Source: a virus. From it: a stretch of DNA of 64,000 bases. The position numbers and the translations under genes are program-made. Positions 32,804 through 41,367 of the stretch are shown here, piece by piece. Positions within the stretch are counted from its first letter, which is position 1; every line of letters starts with the position of its first letter. The stretch covers positions 1 through 64,000 of the IMG/VR virus record IMGVR_UViG_3300023175_001370, one strand, 5' to 3'. The notes under the pieces were generated by a model. That model searched no databases, was not told the origin of the DNA, and saw only the letters and a program-made list of their open reading frames with translations.

Positions 32804-33879
32804 ACAACTATATTTTTACGAGCGAAAGTGTTAGCGATGGACACCCAGATAAGGTTGCAGACCAAATCTCTGATGCCCTAGTTGATGCTGGGTTGAAGAA
32901 TGGTGACGAAACTACACGTGTCGCTATCGAAACACTTGTAACTACCAATCATATAACATTGGCGGGCGAAGTAAAAAACTTTAACGTATCTAAGGAAGAA
33001 GTTGAAGAAATCGTGCGCAACAAAGTTCGTGAGATTGGTTATGAACAAGATGGATTTCATTGGGAAAATCTAAAGATTTACAATGAAGTTCACGCACAAA
33101 GTGCTGATATCGCACTAGGCACAGACGATTTTGGTGCTGGAGATCAGGGTATTATGTTTGGATACGCATGTAACGACAATGACGCATATATGCCAGCACC
33201 AATCTATTACGCACATAATATCTTACACAAACTAAAAACAATGCGTGGTGATGTTCTAGGACCTGATGCTAAGTCACAGGTTAGTGTTGAATATGAAGGT
33301 GGTCAAGTAAAACGTATTGACCAAGTAGTTGTATCAACACAACACACCGAAGGAAATATGAGTCAAGCACAGGCTCTATCACGTGAAGCCGCACGTGATG
33401 TCTTAGGAGATTTAATTGATGATGAAACTATATGGCATCTTAACCCTACTGGTAACTTTGTTATTGGTGGGCCCGATGGAGACGCTGGTGTCACCGGAAG
33501 GAAAATTATCGTTGATACTTATGGTGGCTATGCTCCCCATGGTGGTGGGGCTTTTTCTGGAAAAGACCCCACCAAAGTCGATAGATCAGCAGCGTACATG
33601 GCACGATGGTTAGCAAAGAATGTAGTAGCAGATGATATGGCAGATTGGTGCCAGATTCAGTTATCATATGCTATTGGTGTTAAAGAGCCGACATCAATCT
33701 ATGTAGATAGTAATGGACACAATCGTTCAATTCAAAAGTTTATTGAGAATAATATTGACTTGACACCATTGGGTATTATCCGTCGCTTTGATATGTATAA
33801 CTTCCATGAATATAGTAAGAACTGTGTTTATGGTCATTTTGGTAACAAGGATGTTCCTTGGGAAGGGATTGGTTGGTAA
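32800..33879 (+). CDS. metK: S-adenosylmethionine synthetase
   Basis: A 359-residue MetK, slightly shorter than E. coli MetK (384). SESVSDGHPDKVADQISDA is the N-terminal ATP-binding segment. GAGDQGIMFGYA is the conserved methionine loop. NPTGNFVIGGPDGDAGVTGRKIIVDTYGG and HGGGAFSGKDPTKVDRSAAY hold the phosphate-binding loops. It makes SAM from methionine and ATP. Phages rarely carry metK; here the many radical-SAM enzymes and methyltransferases provide an evident demand. AAGGAAA lies ahead of the ATG. Confidence 0.94.
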   Translation: MNNYIFTSESVSDGHPDKVADQISDALVDAGLKNGDETTRVAIETLVTTNHITLAGEVKNFNVSKEEVEEIVRNKVREIGYEQDGFHWENLKIYNEVHAQSADIALGTDDFGAGDQGIMFGYACNDNDAYMPAPIYYAHNILHKLKTMRGDVLGPDAKSQVSVEYEGGQVKRIDQVVVSTQHTEGNMSQAQALSREAARDVLGDLIDDETIWHLNPTGNFVIGGPDGDAGVTGRKIIVDTYGGYAPHGGGAFSGKDPTKVDRSAAYMARWLAKNVVADDMADWCQIQLSYAIGVKEPTSIYVDSNGHNRSIQKFIENNIDLTPLGIIRRFDMYNFHEYSKNCVYGHFGNKDVPWEGIGW

Positions 33880-34337
33880 TGAACTTATTCAAAAATATAT
33901 TTGGTGATAAACGAAGTAGAGAAAAGTTTAGAGCGGAAAACATCAAAGATGAAACGCAAAGAAAACTAAAACTATTAGAGATAGAAAAAAAGTATAATGA
34001 AATTACAGAAAACGAATACAACAAAAGTGTTGCTACTGTAAATAAAGAGCCCTATGTACGTGTTCTTAATTTAGAAATGGATGAGAATTCTCCTGGAAGT
34101 GGATACTTCGAATTAGACTTTAATGAAGAGTTTGTTGAATATCTAGCAAATAGCGGATATGAAGGTGTTGAACCAGATCAGATTGTAGACTCGTGGTTCA
34201 ATGATTTATGTCAGAATATTGTAATGGAGGGTCTAGAGGATAGCGATGGAGTAACACGAAGCGTAGACTCTAGTAGCAAAGAAGGTCTTATCATTCAACG
34301 TCTAAAGACTGATGAAGATACCGCAGAATATTCTTGA
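33879..34337 (+). CDS. Hypothetical protein after metK
   Basis: A 152-residue charged protein. Residues 1-55 are a Lys/Arg/Glu-rich coiled-coil-like helix (NLFKNIFGDKRSREKFRAENIK). The second half is acidic with no known domain. It overlaps the metK stop by one base (TAATG), so it is in the same operon. No family recognised. Confidence 0.6.
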   Translation: MNLFKNIFGDKRSREKFRAENIKDETQRKLKLLEIEKKYNEITENEYNKSVATVNKEPYVRVLNLEMDENSPGSGYFELDFNEEFVEYLANSGYEGVEPDQIVDSWFNDLCQNIVMEGLEDSDGVTRSVDSSSKEGLIIQRLKTDEDTAEYS

Positions 34338-34362
34338 CTTTTACTTACAAATAGAGTAGCAT
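34334..34362 (+). promoter_or_regulatory. Sigma70-like promoter
   Basis: TTGACT at 34334-34339, 17-nt spacer, TAGCAT at 34357-34362, then ATAGAGGAC before the ATG at 34389. Confidence 0.55.
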
Positions 34363-34388
34363 AGAATCAACTAATATAGAGGACTATT

Positions 34389-35390
34389 ATGGCTACATTC
34401 ATTCTTGTTGATAGTTTCAACATGTATCATCGTGCGAAACACGTTGGTATGCGCGGCGCAGATATCGATATGAAAATCGGACTAGCATTTCATATTATGA
34501 TGTCTAGCGTTAAAATGTGTTATCAGAAGTTTAACGCAGACCACGCAGTGTTTTGTTTAGAAGGCCGTTCATGGCGTAAAGACTATTACACTCCATACAA
34601 AGCACAACGTAAACTAGCACAGCAGGCAAAATCTGTACGTGAGCAAGAAGAAGACGCTATCATGTTTGATGCGTATGACAACATGGTTGAGTTCTTGTCA
34701 GAGAAGACTAATGTAACTATGTTGCGTAATCCTAATGCAGAAGCAGATGATATGATTGCTCTATTCATTGCTTCACACCCCGACGATAATCACATCATTG
34801 TATCAAGCGATAGTGATTATCAACAACTTATCTCAGAGAACGTGACTATCTATGATGGTGTACAAAACCGTATCATCAACAAAGATGGTTTCTTTAAAGA
34901 CGATAAGCATATGACGCCCATCAAAGATAAGAAGACTAAAGAAGTTCTTCCTGCTCCTGATCCACAGTGGTTATTGTTTGAAAAGTGTATTCGTGGTGAC
35001 ACATCAGATAACATCTTTTCCGCATACCCTGGATGTCGTAAGAAAGGCACTAAAAATAAAGTAGGTATGATTGAAGCGTATGAAGATAGAACTACAGGTG
35101 GCTTTAATTGGAATAATTTTATGCTACAGCGTTGGACTGATCATAACGGCGAAGAACATGTTGTAAGAGAAGACTATGAGCGCAATCGCACTCTTATTGA
35201 CTTAACAGCGCAGCCCGAAGAACTAAAAGTATCATTCATCGAAACTATTGCAGAAGCAAGTAAGCCGAAGAATATTCAAGGTGTAGGCATTAACTTCCTT
35301 AAATGGTGTGGGTATTGGGATCTACAGAACTTAGCAAAAGCACCTGATGAAATGGCTGCTATTCTAAACAAAGGTTATCCACATGGATAA
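34389..35390 (+). CDS. rnh: 5'-3' flap exonuclease (T4 RNase H-like)
   Basis: A 333-residue FEN-family nuclease. FILVDSFNMYHRA (Asp8) and CLEGRSWRKDYYTPYKAQR give the first metal site and arch region. NAEADDMIALF, VSSDSDYQQLI and RGDTSDNIFSAYPG supply the remaining acidic residues in family order. The T4 enzyme removes RNA primers and flaps during lagging-strand synthesis. It overlaps the methyltransferase gene by 8 nt. Confidence 0.85.
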   Translation: MATFILVDSFNMYHRAKHVGMRGADIDMKIGLAFHIMMSSVKMCYQKFNADHAVFCLEGRSWRKDYYTPYKAQRKLAQQAKSVREQEEDAIMFDAYDNMVEFLSEKTNVTMLRNPNAEADDMIALFIASHPDDNHIIVSSDSDYQQLISENVTIYDGVQNRIINKDGFFKDDKHMTPIKDKKTKEVLPAPDPQWLLFEKCIRGDTSDNIFSAYPGCRKKGTKNKVGMIEAYEDRTTGGFNWNNFMLQRWTDHNGEEHVVREDYERNRTLIDLTAQPEELKVSFIETIAEASKPKNIQGVGINFLKWCGYWDLQNLAKAPDEMAAILNKGYPHG

Positions 35391-36018
35391 ATGGCATGAT
35401 TTTAAAGAGTTTTATAATCATTTAATCAGAGAAGTATATCACGAACCTGATAGCTTTTTAACTACAGATGTTGTAGATAAAATGTTACCGGGATTTCTTA
35501 AACTCTTACCAAAAGATGCTAGTATACTTGATTTAGGATGCGGTGCGGGATATGCACTAACTAAAATGCGAGAGTTAGGGTATGAAAACGTAGAAGGACT
35601 TACATTAGATCCACAAGACACTAAGATAGTAGAAGAACGTGGATTTAAGGTAAATAACTTAGATTTCAACTTTACTGGTTGGGAAAACAAATGGGATGCT
35701 GTTTGGATGCGACATGTTTTAGAGCATTCACCTTTCCCATTTTTTACTATATACCAATTAAATAAAATGATGAAAATTGGTGGAATAATTTATATTGAAA
35801 TGCCAAAGCCAGGTACAGATAGAAATTTAGAACACTGGCCAAATCATTACTCTATTATGGGTAGAGAAATGTATTTGAGTCTATTTAAAAGATGTGGGTT
35901 TGAATACGGTGAAGGTGCAGAAATAGATTTAGAGTTAAATCTACCCGAAGACAAAAAAGCAAAAGAAACATATGATTGGTATCTATTTCAAAAAACAAAG
36001 GATATAGTTATTGAGTGA
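35383..36018 (+). CDS. Class I SAM-dependent methyltransferase
   Basis: A 211-residue enzyme with motif I DLGCGAGYAL, motif II GLTLDP, a VWMRHVLEHS segment and a MKIGGIIYIEMPKPG strand. It belongs to the Methyltransf_11/23 type that often acts on sugars or small molecules. It lies next to a phosphomannomutase-like gene, so a sugar substrate is conceivable, but nothing fixes it. Confidence 0.75.
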   Translation: MDKWHDFKEFYNHLIREVYHEPDSFLTTDVVDKMLPGFLKLLPKDASILDLGCGAGYALTKMRELGYENVEGLTLDPQDTKIVEERGFKVNNLDFNFTGWENKWDAVWMRHVLEHSPFPFFTIYQLNKMMKIGGIIYIEMPKPGTDRNLEHWPNHYSIMGREMYLSLFKRCGFEYGEGAEIDLELNLPEDKKAKETYDWYLFQKTKDIVIE

Positions 36019-36766
36019 AGAAGTATATATATTTGATGTTGACGGTACATTAACTCCTAGTCGTGGACAAATGGATTCAGAATTTAAAAAGGTGTTTTTA
36101 GAATTCTGTAGTAAAAACGAAGTGTATCTGGCAACTGGCAGTGATGCTCCTAAAACTATTGAACAAGTTGGAGATGATGTATTTAATGCTGTAGCACGTT
36201 CATACAACTGTTCAGGTAATTCTGTATGGGAAAAGGGCGTTAACATATATAATAATGACTGGAAACTTCCTGAACGTCCATGGAAATACTTAGAAAGTGT
36301 TCTGATGTACAATCGCTTTATGCCTAAGACAGGATGGCATTTTGATGAACGTCCAGGACTACTAAACTTTTCTATCGTAGGGCGCAAAGCAAAACCACAC
36401 CAGCGCAAAGCATATGTAGAATATGATATTCAAAACAAAGACAGAGAGACTATAGCAAGAGAATTCAATACTGAATTTTCAGAAGAATATAATGTAGTCG
36501 CCCAAGTAGCAGGAGAAACTGGTCTTGATATCATGCCTATAGGAAAGGGCAAACAACAAATCTTAAATGATTTCTCTGAAGATACAAAGATACTCTTTGT
36601 GGGAGATAAAACAATGGAGGGCGGAAACGATTATGATATCGCAAAAGCAGTTAAAGCACGTTCTCCGGGCGGTAATTCATTCGCATACGGTAATGGAAAA
36701 GTATATCAAGTAGACTCATGGGAAGATACTAGATATATTATAGAAAAATGTACACAATCGAAATAG
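36011..36766 (+). CDS. Phosphomannomutase-like HAD phosphatase
   Basis: A 251-residue HAD-family protein close to the eukaryotic-type phosphomannomutase (PMM): FDVDGTLTPSRG (Asp9 nucleophile, Asp11), ERPGLLNFSIVGR in the cap domain, PIGKGKQQIL, and FVGDKTMEGGNDYDIAKA for motif IV. It would interconvert mannose-6- and mannose-1-phosphate on the way to GDP-mannose, or act as a sugar phosphatase. The start is TTG at 36011, overlapping the previous stop by 8 nt; no ATG fits. Confidence 0.7.
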   Translation: MSEEVYIFDVDGTLTPSRGQMDSEFKKVFLEFCSKNEVYLATGSDAPKTIEQVGDDVFNAVARSYNCSGNSVWEKGVNIYNNDWKLPERPWKYLESVLMYNRFMPKTGWHFDERPGLLNFSIVGRKAKPHQRKAYVEYDIQNKDRETIAREFNTEFSEEYNVVAQVAGETGLDIMPIGKGKQQILNDFSEDTKILFVGDKTMEGGNDYDIAKAVKARSPGGNSFAYGNGKVYQVDSWEDTRYIIEKCTQSK

Positions 36767-37227
36767 TAAAAGATAAATTTTGGATACTTGAAGATTCAGG
36801 GATAAAACTTGGTATTATACGTAAGACCAGGTCTTCTGACTTTGAAGTTATCACTAAGGATGCTGGCATAGAGACAGTTACCCAGGATGCTCTTACTTCA
36901 AAGTATGGAAGTAAGATACTAGAATCTAAAAAAGTAAAGAAAATAGAAAGTGTAGATTACGGGAAAGATATAGATGAAGTTGAAGGATACCCTAGCAAAC
37001 ACCGTTCATATAATAAATCCACAGATGAAAAAGGTATACCAGTATACACAAAAACAGAAAAATCAAAAGTTGTTTATGCTGCTGGCTATTACGGTCTTGC
37101 TTTTCCTGGTGCTGGATGGAAGAATGCCTATTGTGTAAAGCGTGAAACACTTGATAACTATGAGTATATAGGTCCGTTTAAAACAAAAACGCACTTAGAA
37201 GCAGAAATATCTAGGATATCGAAATGA
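36748..37227 (+). CDS. Hypothetical protein
   Basis: A 159-residue protein with an N-terminal beta-rich part (MYTIEIVKDKFWILEDSGIKLG), a Lys/Asp-rich middle and a C-terminal part with PGAGWKNAYCVKRETLDNYEYIGPF. No family recognised. It overlaps the PMM-like gene by 19 nt and the next gene by ATGA, so it belongs to the same operon. Confidence 0.6.
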   Translation: MYTIEIVKDKFWILEDSGIKLGIIRKTRSSDFEVITKDAGIETVTQDALTSKYGSKILESKKVKKIESVDYGKDIDEVEGYPSKHRSYNKSTDEKGIPVYTKTEKSKVVYAAGYYGLAFPGAGWKNAYCVKRETLDNYEYIGPFKTKTHLEAEISRISK

Positions 37228-37412
37228 GCTACGCAAGTATAAAAAATTTCTTAACACAAGTAAATCGTGCTTCAGTTAAAAAAGAAGCACAACTACGTAT
37301 GAACATAGAAGACGCTGTTAAATTACAGACCGAACTAACAATGCTATTACTTGAGTTGAAAGAGGCTAATAAAGAGCCTGATGATATAACATATGATGGA
37401 GGAAAATTCTAA
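37224..37412 (+). CDS. Small helical hypothetical protein
   Basis: 62 residues (MSYASIKNFLTQVNRASVKK...), predicted helical with a Glu/Lys-rich C-terminal half. ATGA overlap with the upstream gene and TAATG junction with the downstream gene. Function unknown. Confidence 0.55.
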   Translation: MSYASIKNFLTQVNRASVKKEAQLRMNIEDAVKLQTELTMLLLELKEANKEPDDITYDGGKF

Positions 37413-37693
37413 TGTTAGACTACGCAGCAGTAATGGTTGTTGGACATTTTGTAGTGTCTGTATTTCAAGTACCACTTGGACAACCAGTGTGGCAGTTTAT
37501 CCCACACAAATCAATGGAAGAATGCCGTGAAGAAGTTCAATACAATATTCTACCACAAGAGGGTTACCCATTAAGTTTAGAGTACAAAATGTACAAAACA
37601 GCACAATGTGTAACACGTGAAGAATTCTTATTACAAATGCAACGACAACAAGAAAAGCAACAACAAAAACAAGATGTTCCTGAAATAAAGTAA
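37412..37693 (+). CDS. Small possible exported or membrane protein
   Basis: 93 residues with an N-terminal hydrophobic stretch (YAAVMVVGHFVVSVFQV) that may be a signal peptide or anchor, two Cys (Cys34, Cys71), and a Gln-rich C-terminus (QMQRQQEKQQQKQ). Last gene of the operon. Function unknown. Confidence 0.55.
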   Translation: MLDYAAVMVVGHFVVSVFQVPLGQPVWQFIPHKSMEECREEVQYNILPQEGYPLSLEYKMYKTAQCVTREEFLLQMQRQQEKQQQKQDVPEIK

Positions 37694-37700
37694 TAAAAAG

Positions 37701-37730
37701 TATAAATACTAAATCAACATTTTGTTGATT
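37701..37730 (+). promoter_or_regulatory. Late-promoter motif TATAAATAC with leader hairpin
   Basis: TATAAATAC at 37701-37709 is the classic T4 late form. An 8-bp hairpin (37712-37719 with 37723-37730) follows in the expected leader, before AAGGAAC and the ATG at 37747. Confidence 0.65.
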
Positions 37731-37746
37731 AACAAGGAACATTTTA

Positions 37747-38613
37747 ATGAACTTTATAAAAAAAGCGGCTAATTTTCTTGCCGAAGCGATTAGAGGTTTA
37801 TGGATATATAGACTTGTACGTTCAGTTATAAAAAATCCAATATATTTAATATTGGTAATTCTAGTTGGTGCCTTATCAGCAAATCAAATAAACATATACT
37901 ATGATAAGTTTATTGTAGAATACAAACGATTGAACACAGAAAAGAAAGAAAAAGAAGAGAACCCATTAGATCATTTAAAGTTCGAAAAGATTGACGATTT
38001 TCTATACACATTAACAGGTCAAGTTGGAGATGGCGATTGTGATAAAATATCACCACAAATGCCTGAAAACTTCACCCTTATACTAGAAAGCCCAGGAGGT
38101 AATCTAGCAGAAGGATCATGTCTAGCAGCACATATCAAACTACGTAATGTTGTTACTGTTGTACGTGATACACCTATTTTAAATTCAGAAGGTAAAGTTG
38201 TTTATACACCCGGTAAAGTGGGTGAAGAACTGGAGATAGACTACATGAAAGATAAGACAGTTTGTGCTTCAGCATGTGGTCTAATGTTTTTGGGAGGAGA
38301 CAAAAGATATCTCATTGGTAATGTTTGGTTTGGTATTCACGGGCCCGGCACTCCAGAAGAGTTTATCAGTAGAATGCACCCTAGACAAGCAGAGTCAGGT
38401 GCATATAGAACAGCATCAAATTTACTTGGACTATTGGAAAGTTTAGGGGTAAAAGACCCACAAGTAAGAAAACTGTTCATACAAATTCCCAATCAAACTA
38501 TGTATTGGCTACATCCTAGAGATTTCAACTCTAAACCAGGACTTATCGAATTAGCCACTAATTATAATAATTTTTGGGGATTGACTACAGCAAACCCAGT
38601 GGGTGGATTATAA
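37747..38613 (+). CDS. Membrane-anchored ClpP/crotonase-fold serine peptidase-like protein
   Basis: A 288-residue protein with a transmembrane helix at about residues 31-48 and a ClpP-like domain after it. LILESPGGNLAEG (about 111-123) is the oxyanion strand. TVCASACGLMFLGG places a nucleophile Ser175 between two cysteines. WFGIHGPG supplies His198. A matching acid is probable near the C-terminus. It resembles COG3904-type periplasmic proteins. It is transcribed with an SbmA/BacA-like transporter 18 nt downstream. Substrate unknown; a membrane-protein protease is likely. Confidence 0.65.
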   Translation: MNFIKKAANFLAEAIRGLWIYRLVRSVIKNPIYLILVILVGALSANQINIYYDKFIVEYKRLNTEKKEKEENPLDHLKFEKIDDFLYTLTGQVGDGDCDKISPQMPENFTLILESPGGNLAEGSCLAAHIKLRNVVTVVRDTPILNSEGKVVYTPGKVGEELEIDYMKDKTVCASACGLMFLGGDKRYLIGNVWFGIHGPGTPEEFISRMHPRQAESGAYRTASNLLGLLESLGVKDPQVRKLFIQIPNQTMYWLHPRDFNSKPGLIELATNYNNFWGLTTANPVGGL

Positions 38614-38631
38614 TTAGCGGAGGATTAAAAA

Positions 38632-39666
38632 ATGCTAAAGAGTTTCTTTTGGACACCCAAGTATGTCCTATACGCTTGGCTAATGTTAGCTTGGCTACTT
38701 TTTATAGGTTGGTATAATGTTCAAATACTAGTTTATTATAACGCATGGAACCGTGAGTTCTATGATGCTATTCAAACTCTACAAGAAGAAAGATTTTGGG
38801 ATCTATTTTGGGGATTCAATATTGCACGTTTATGGGATTTTATAACATTCGGTATGGATGAAAAAACAACAGTACCTAGTTTCTTAGAAATATTAATTAT
38901 ATATGTACCAATGGCAACATATGCTACTTGGCAAACACAGCGTTATACATTTGCTTGGCGTGAAGCTAATACACACTACTATTTGGAACGTTGGGAGAAA
39001 TCAACAGCGAAGATTGAAGGTGGTTCACAGCGTATTCAAGAAGACTTAATGATTTTCGGTAAGACACTACAATCATTATTTACGGGTTTTGTAAACAAGA
39101 TATTCATTCTTGCTGCGTTTATTCCAGTACTATGGCAATTGAGTGAAGGTCTACCTATCTGGAACGGACAGATTATTCCAGGTTTTCTAGTATGGGCAGC
39201 ACTAACATTAAGTATCGGTGGCACTCTGCTATCATTCTTACTAGGTATTAAACTACCAGGCCTGGAATACAAAAACCAAGTTGTAGAAGCGAAGTTTCGT
39301 AAGAAACTAGTACACAGTGAAGATGATTTTAAAGAGCGCATGACCGAAGACTTGTTCCCAATGTTTGCATCAGTTAAGCGTAACTACTATCGTCTGTTCA
39401 ACTACTATATGGGCTTTGGTGTATGGCAAACAGGCTTCTCACTGATTGCTGGTAACGTTGCTATTATTGTTCTAGCACCAAGTTACTTTGCTCAGTTAAT
39501 TACGTTTGGTGTTCTTATTCAGGTGCTTAACGCATTCGGTAGAGTTGAGGGTGCGCTGACATACTTCATTGATAGATGGACAACAATTGTTGACTTCCAA
39601 TCAGTTATTAAACGTCTGCGTGAATTCAATAAAGTATTAGACGAAGCAGAAGCACAAGAAGCATAA
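38632..39666 (+). CDS. SbmA/BacA-family peptide transporter
   Basis: A 344-residue polytopic membrane protein matching SbmA/BacA along most of its length: NAWNREFYDAIQTL, RYTFAWREANTHYYLERWEKSTAKIEGGSQRIQEDLM, GIKLPGLEYKNQVVEAKFRKKLVHSEDD and GRVEGALTYFIDRWTTIVDFQSVIKRLREF. The E. coli protein has 406 residues, with an extra N-terminal helix pair absent here. SbmA/BacA uses the proton gradient to import peptides such as microcins and proline-rich antimicrobials. GCGGAGG precedes the ATG. The phage role is unknown. Confidence 0.9.
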   Translation: MLKSFFWTPKYVLYAWLMLAWLLFIGWYNVQILVYYNAWNREFYDAIQTLQEERFWDLFWGFNIARLWDFITFGMDEKTTVPSFLEILIIYVPMATYATWQTQRYTFAWREANTHYYLERWEKSTAKIEGGSQRIQEDLMIFGKTLQSLFTGFVNKIFILAAFIPVLWQLSEGLPIWNGQIIPGFLVWAALTLSIGGTLLSFLLGIKLPGLEYKNQVVEAKFRKKLVHSEDDFKERMTEDLFPMFASVKRNYYRLFNYYMGFGVWQTGFSLIAGNVAIIVLAPSYFAQLITFGVLIQVLNAFGRVEGALTYFIDRWTTIVDFQSVIKRLREFNKVLDEAEAQEA

Positions 39667-39685
39667 TATTAATGATGGCATTTTA

Positions 39686-39694
39686 GATAAATAC
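39686..39694 (+). promoter_or_regulatory. Late-promoter-like motif GATAAATAC
   Basis: Exact motif copy 29 nt before the fibre ATG at 39724, with GGGAG as ribosome-binding site. Confidence 0.65.
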
Positions 39695-39723
39695 ATATAA
39701 CAGTTTGTATTTGGGAGACGATC

Positions 39724-40545
39724 ATGCCATCATATTCAATTCAATTTCGTAGAGGTACAGCTACAGACCACTCAGCATTTACTGGTGAGTTAGCAGAAAT
39801 TACAATTGACATTACTAGTAACCGTGTTGTCTTACATGACGGCCAAACACCAGGCGGTATTCCACTTGCTAAAGTATCTGATTTGCCAATTGATGTTGGT
39901 GATTTGAGCGATGACTTATCGCATATTGCAGCGGCTAATACCCCTCCAGGTAATGATATTGTCTTTGCAGTTGAAAAGACTGGTGAAGGTGCAGTAGCAG
40001 GCACAGGTCCAAACGGTATAAGTACTGGTAATAACAGCCTTTACGCATACTTTGATAACTATAACTTTGCTGCTGTTAATAATGCACCACTATCAGAAGG
40101 TAAAAAATATTTTGAAGTACAGGGTATCTCTGCAGCCATGCAAATTAAATGGGGAATCGTAAGAGAAAATGGGTATGGTGATTTCGCTGGCGGTTATGGT
40201 TGGCATTTAGAGTATGGTACTGGAAATTACATTTATCAAAAGGGGGGATATATATATTCTGCTTCATCCGGTAATATTTCAATGCTTACAAACTCTCTTG
40301 GTGGAGGAGGAGTTACTCAAATCGCATACGATACTTCAACTAGTGAAGTCTGGATGAAACACTCTACCGGATCTTGGTATCCAAGTGATCCAGGAGCAGG
40401 TGGATCAGGCATGTCTCTTCCTGGTTCTGGTAATATTAGATTTTTTGTAAGTTCAGACAATAATGATAATGGGTATGTCGAAGTTGTAACATTTGTAGGT
40501 AGTTCTATAACGGGGACTATACCTAATGGATTCAGTTCACATTAA
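39724..40545 (+). CDS. Tail-fibre/receptor-binding-like protein
   Basis: A 273-residue protein in two parts. Residues 1-50 carry RRGTATDHSAFTGELAEITID and VVLHDGQTPGGIPLA, the N-terminal fibre module seen in phage tropism and fibre proteins. The C-terminal 190 residues are a Gly/Ser/Asn-rich beta domain with YFEVQGI, KWGIVRENGYGDFAGGYGWHLEYG and VWMKHSTGSWYP, resembling SPRY-type domains used in ligand recognition. A separate late promoter and terminator make it a single-gene unit. Confidence 0.7.
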   Translation: MPSYSIQFRRGTATDHSAFTGELAEITIDITSNRVVLHDGQTPGGIPLAKVSDLPIDVGDLSDDLSHIAAANTPPGNDIVFAVEKTGEGAVAGTGPNGISTGNNSLYAYFDNYNFAAVNNAPLSEGKKYFEVQGISAAMQIKWGIVRENGYGDFAGGYGWHLEYGTGNYIYQKGGYIYSASSGNISMLTNSLGGGGVTQIAYDTSTSEVWMKHSTGSWYPSDPGAGGSGMSLPGSGNIRFFVSSDNNDNGYVEVVTFVGSSITGTIPNGFSSH

Positions 40546-40572
40546 AAAATTATTAGATAATTTAACAAAAAT

Positions 40573-40596
40573 AAAGGGCGCAAAAGCGTCCTTTTT
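40573..40596 (+). terminator. Rho-independent terminator
   Basis: A 9-bp stem, AAAGGGCGC with GCGTCCTTT (one G-T pair), AAAA loop, T-rich 3' side. It ends the single-gene fibre unit. Confidence 0.85.
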
Positions 40597-40627
40597 CTTT
40601 GCAGTGACACTTTTTATGTACAAATAT

Positions 40628-40636
40628 GATAAATAT
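40628..40636 (+). promoter_or_regulatory. Late-promoter-like motif GATAAATAT
   Basis: Motif variant 26 nt before the ATG at 40663, after a terminator. Confidence 0.55.
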
Positions 40637-40662
40637 ATACAGAGTTAATAAGGAGGTTGAGA

Positions 40663-40953
40663 ATGGCAAGACCTAAACCAACCATAATTTTAGAATATAC
40701 AGATTCTAAAACATATAGAAGTGAACAAGTTCTGAAGGCGGAAGCAGTGTATGCTGTATTCTACAAAGGTGAGGCTATTAACTTGCGCTCCCTAAACAGC
40801 CTTGTAAACTTCCCGGGACCTAAGTATAAGAAGTGTTCTTTTTCCAATCCCGGACACGCTATTAACTTAGCAGAAAGACTAAATGACTTATTCAAGTGTG
40901 ATGACTTTGAAGTTTATATATTAACAAAAGGCGACAAACTAGATTTGAAATGA
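40663..40953 (+). CDS. Hypothetical protein
   Basis: 96 residues (MARPKPTIILEYTDSKTYRSEQV...). A strong AGGAGG 6 nt ahead favours the ATG at 40663 over an in-frame TTG at 40657. Contains VYAVFYKGEAINLRSLNS and a C-terminal FEVYILTKGDKL. No family recognised; ATGA overlap with the next gene. Confidence 0.6.
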   Translation: MARPKPTIILEYTDSKTYRSEQVLKAEAVYAVFYKGEAINLRSLNSLVNFPGPKYKKCSFSNPGHAINLAERLNDLFKCDDFEVYILTKGDKLDLK

Positions 40954-41318
40954 CCAAGACTGAATTAATAAAGTATTTGAATGATAATACTAAAGGCAGG
41001 AAAGCTGGCAGGAAAGAGTTTAAAATAAACGATATCTTTATTAGTTCATCACAAAATAATAAAAACTTCAGACTAACACGTTTCGGAAAAGATGTATTAG
41101 TAAAGCATTTCAGCGAATATGAAATCAAACTCGCAACTGAACTTAAGCAAGAAACAGGCAATCAAATAATGAACTTAGATAGATATATGGTTTCCCCATA
41201 CTATCTGAGTCGTGGCAAACTAGTCATATTTGAAGAGTCACTAGCAGCAGAATTCATGCTATTAGGAAATGACTTTGACTTATGGATAGAAAATAAAAAA
41301 TTCACTTCAAAAACTTGA
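40950..41318 (+). CDS. Hypothetical protein, possibly winged-helix
   Basis: 122 residues. The pattern LIKYLNDNTKGRKAG...LTRFGKDVLVKHFSEYEIKL has alternating helices and a short beta hairpin (MVSPYYLSRGKLVIFEE), compatible with a winged-helix DNA-binding fold. The assignment is a guess from shape alone. The end overlaps the -35 of the next promoter. Confidence 0.5.
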   Translation: MTKTELIKYLNDNTKGRKAGRKEFKINDIFISSSQNNKNFRLTRFGKDVLVKHFSEYEIKLATELKQETGNQIMNLDRYMVSPYYLSRGKLVIFEESLAAEFMLLGNDFDLWIENKKFTSKT

Positions 41319-41343
41319 CATAACTTACGAATCACGTTATATT
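41315..41343 (+). promoter_or_regulatory. Sigma70-like promoter
   Basis: TTGACA at 41315-41320, 17-nt spacer with ACGAATCACG, TATATT at 41338-41343. The spacer resembles that of the next promoter (GCGAATCGTG). Confidence 0.7.
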
Positions 41344-41367
41344 AATATAGTAATAAGGAGATAAGTT

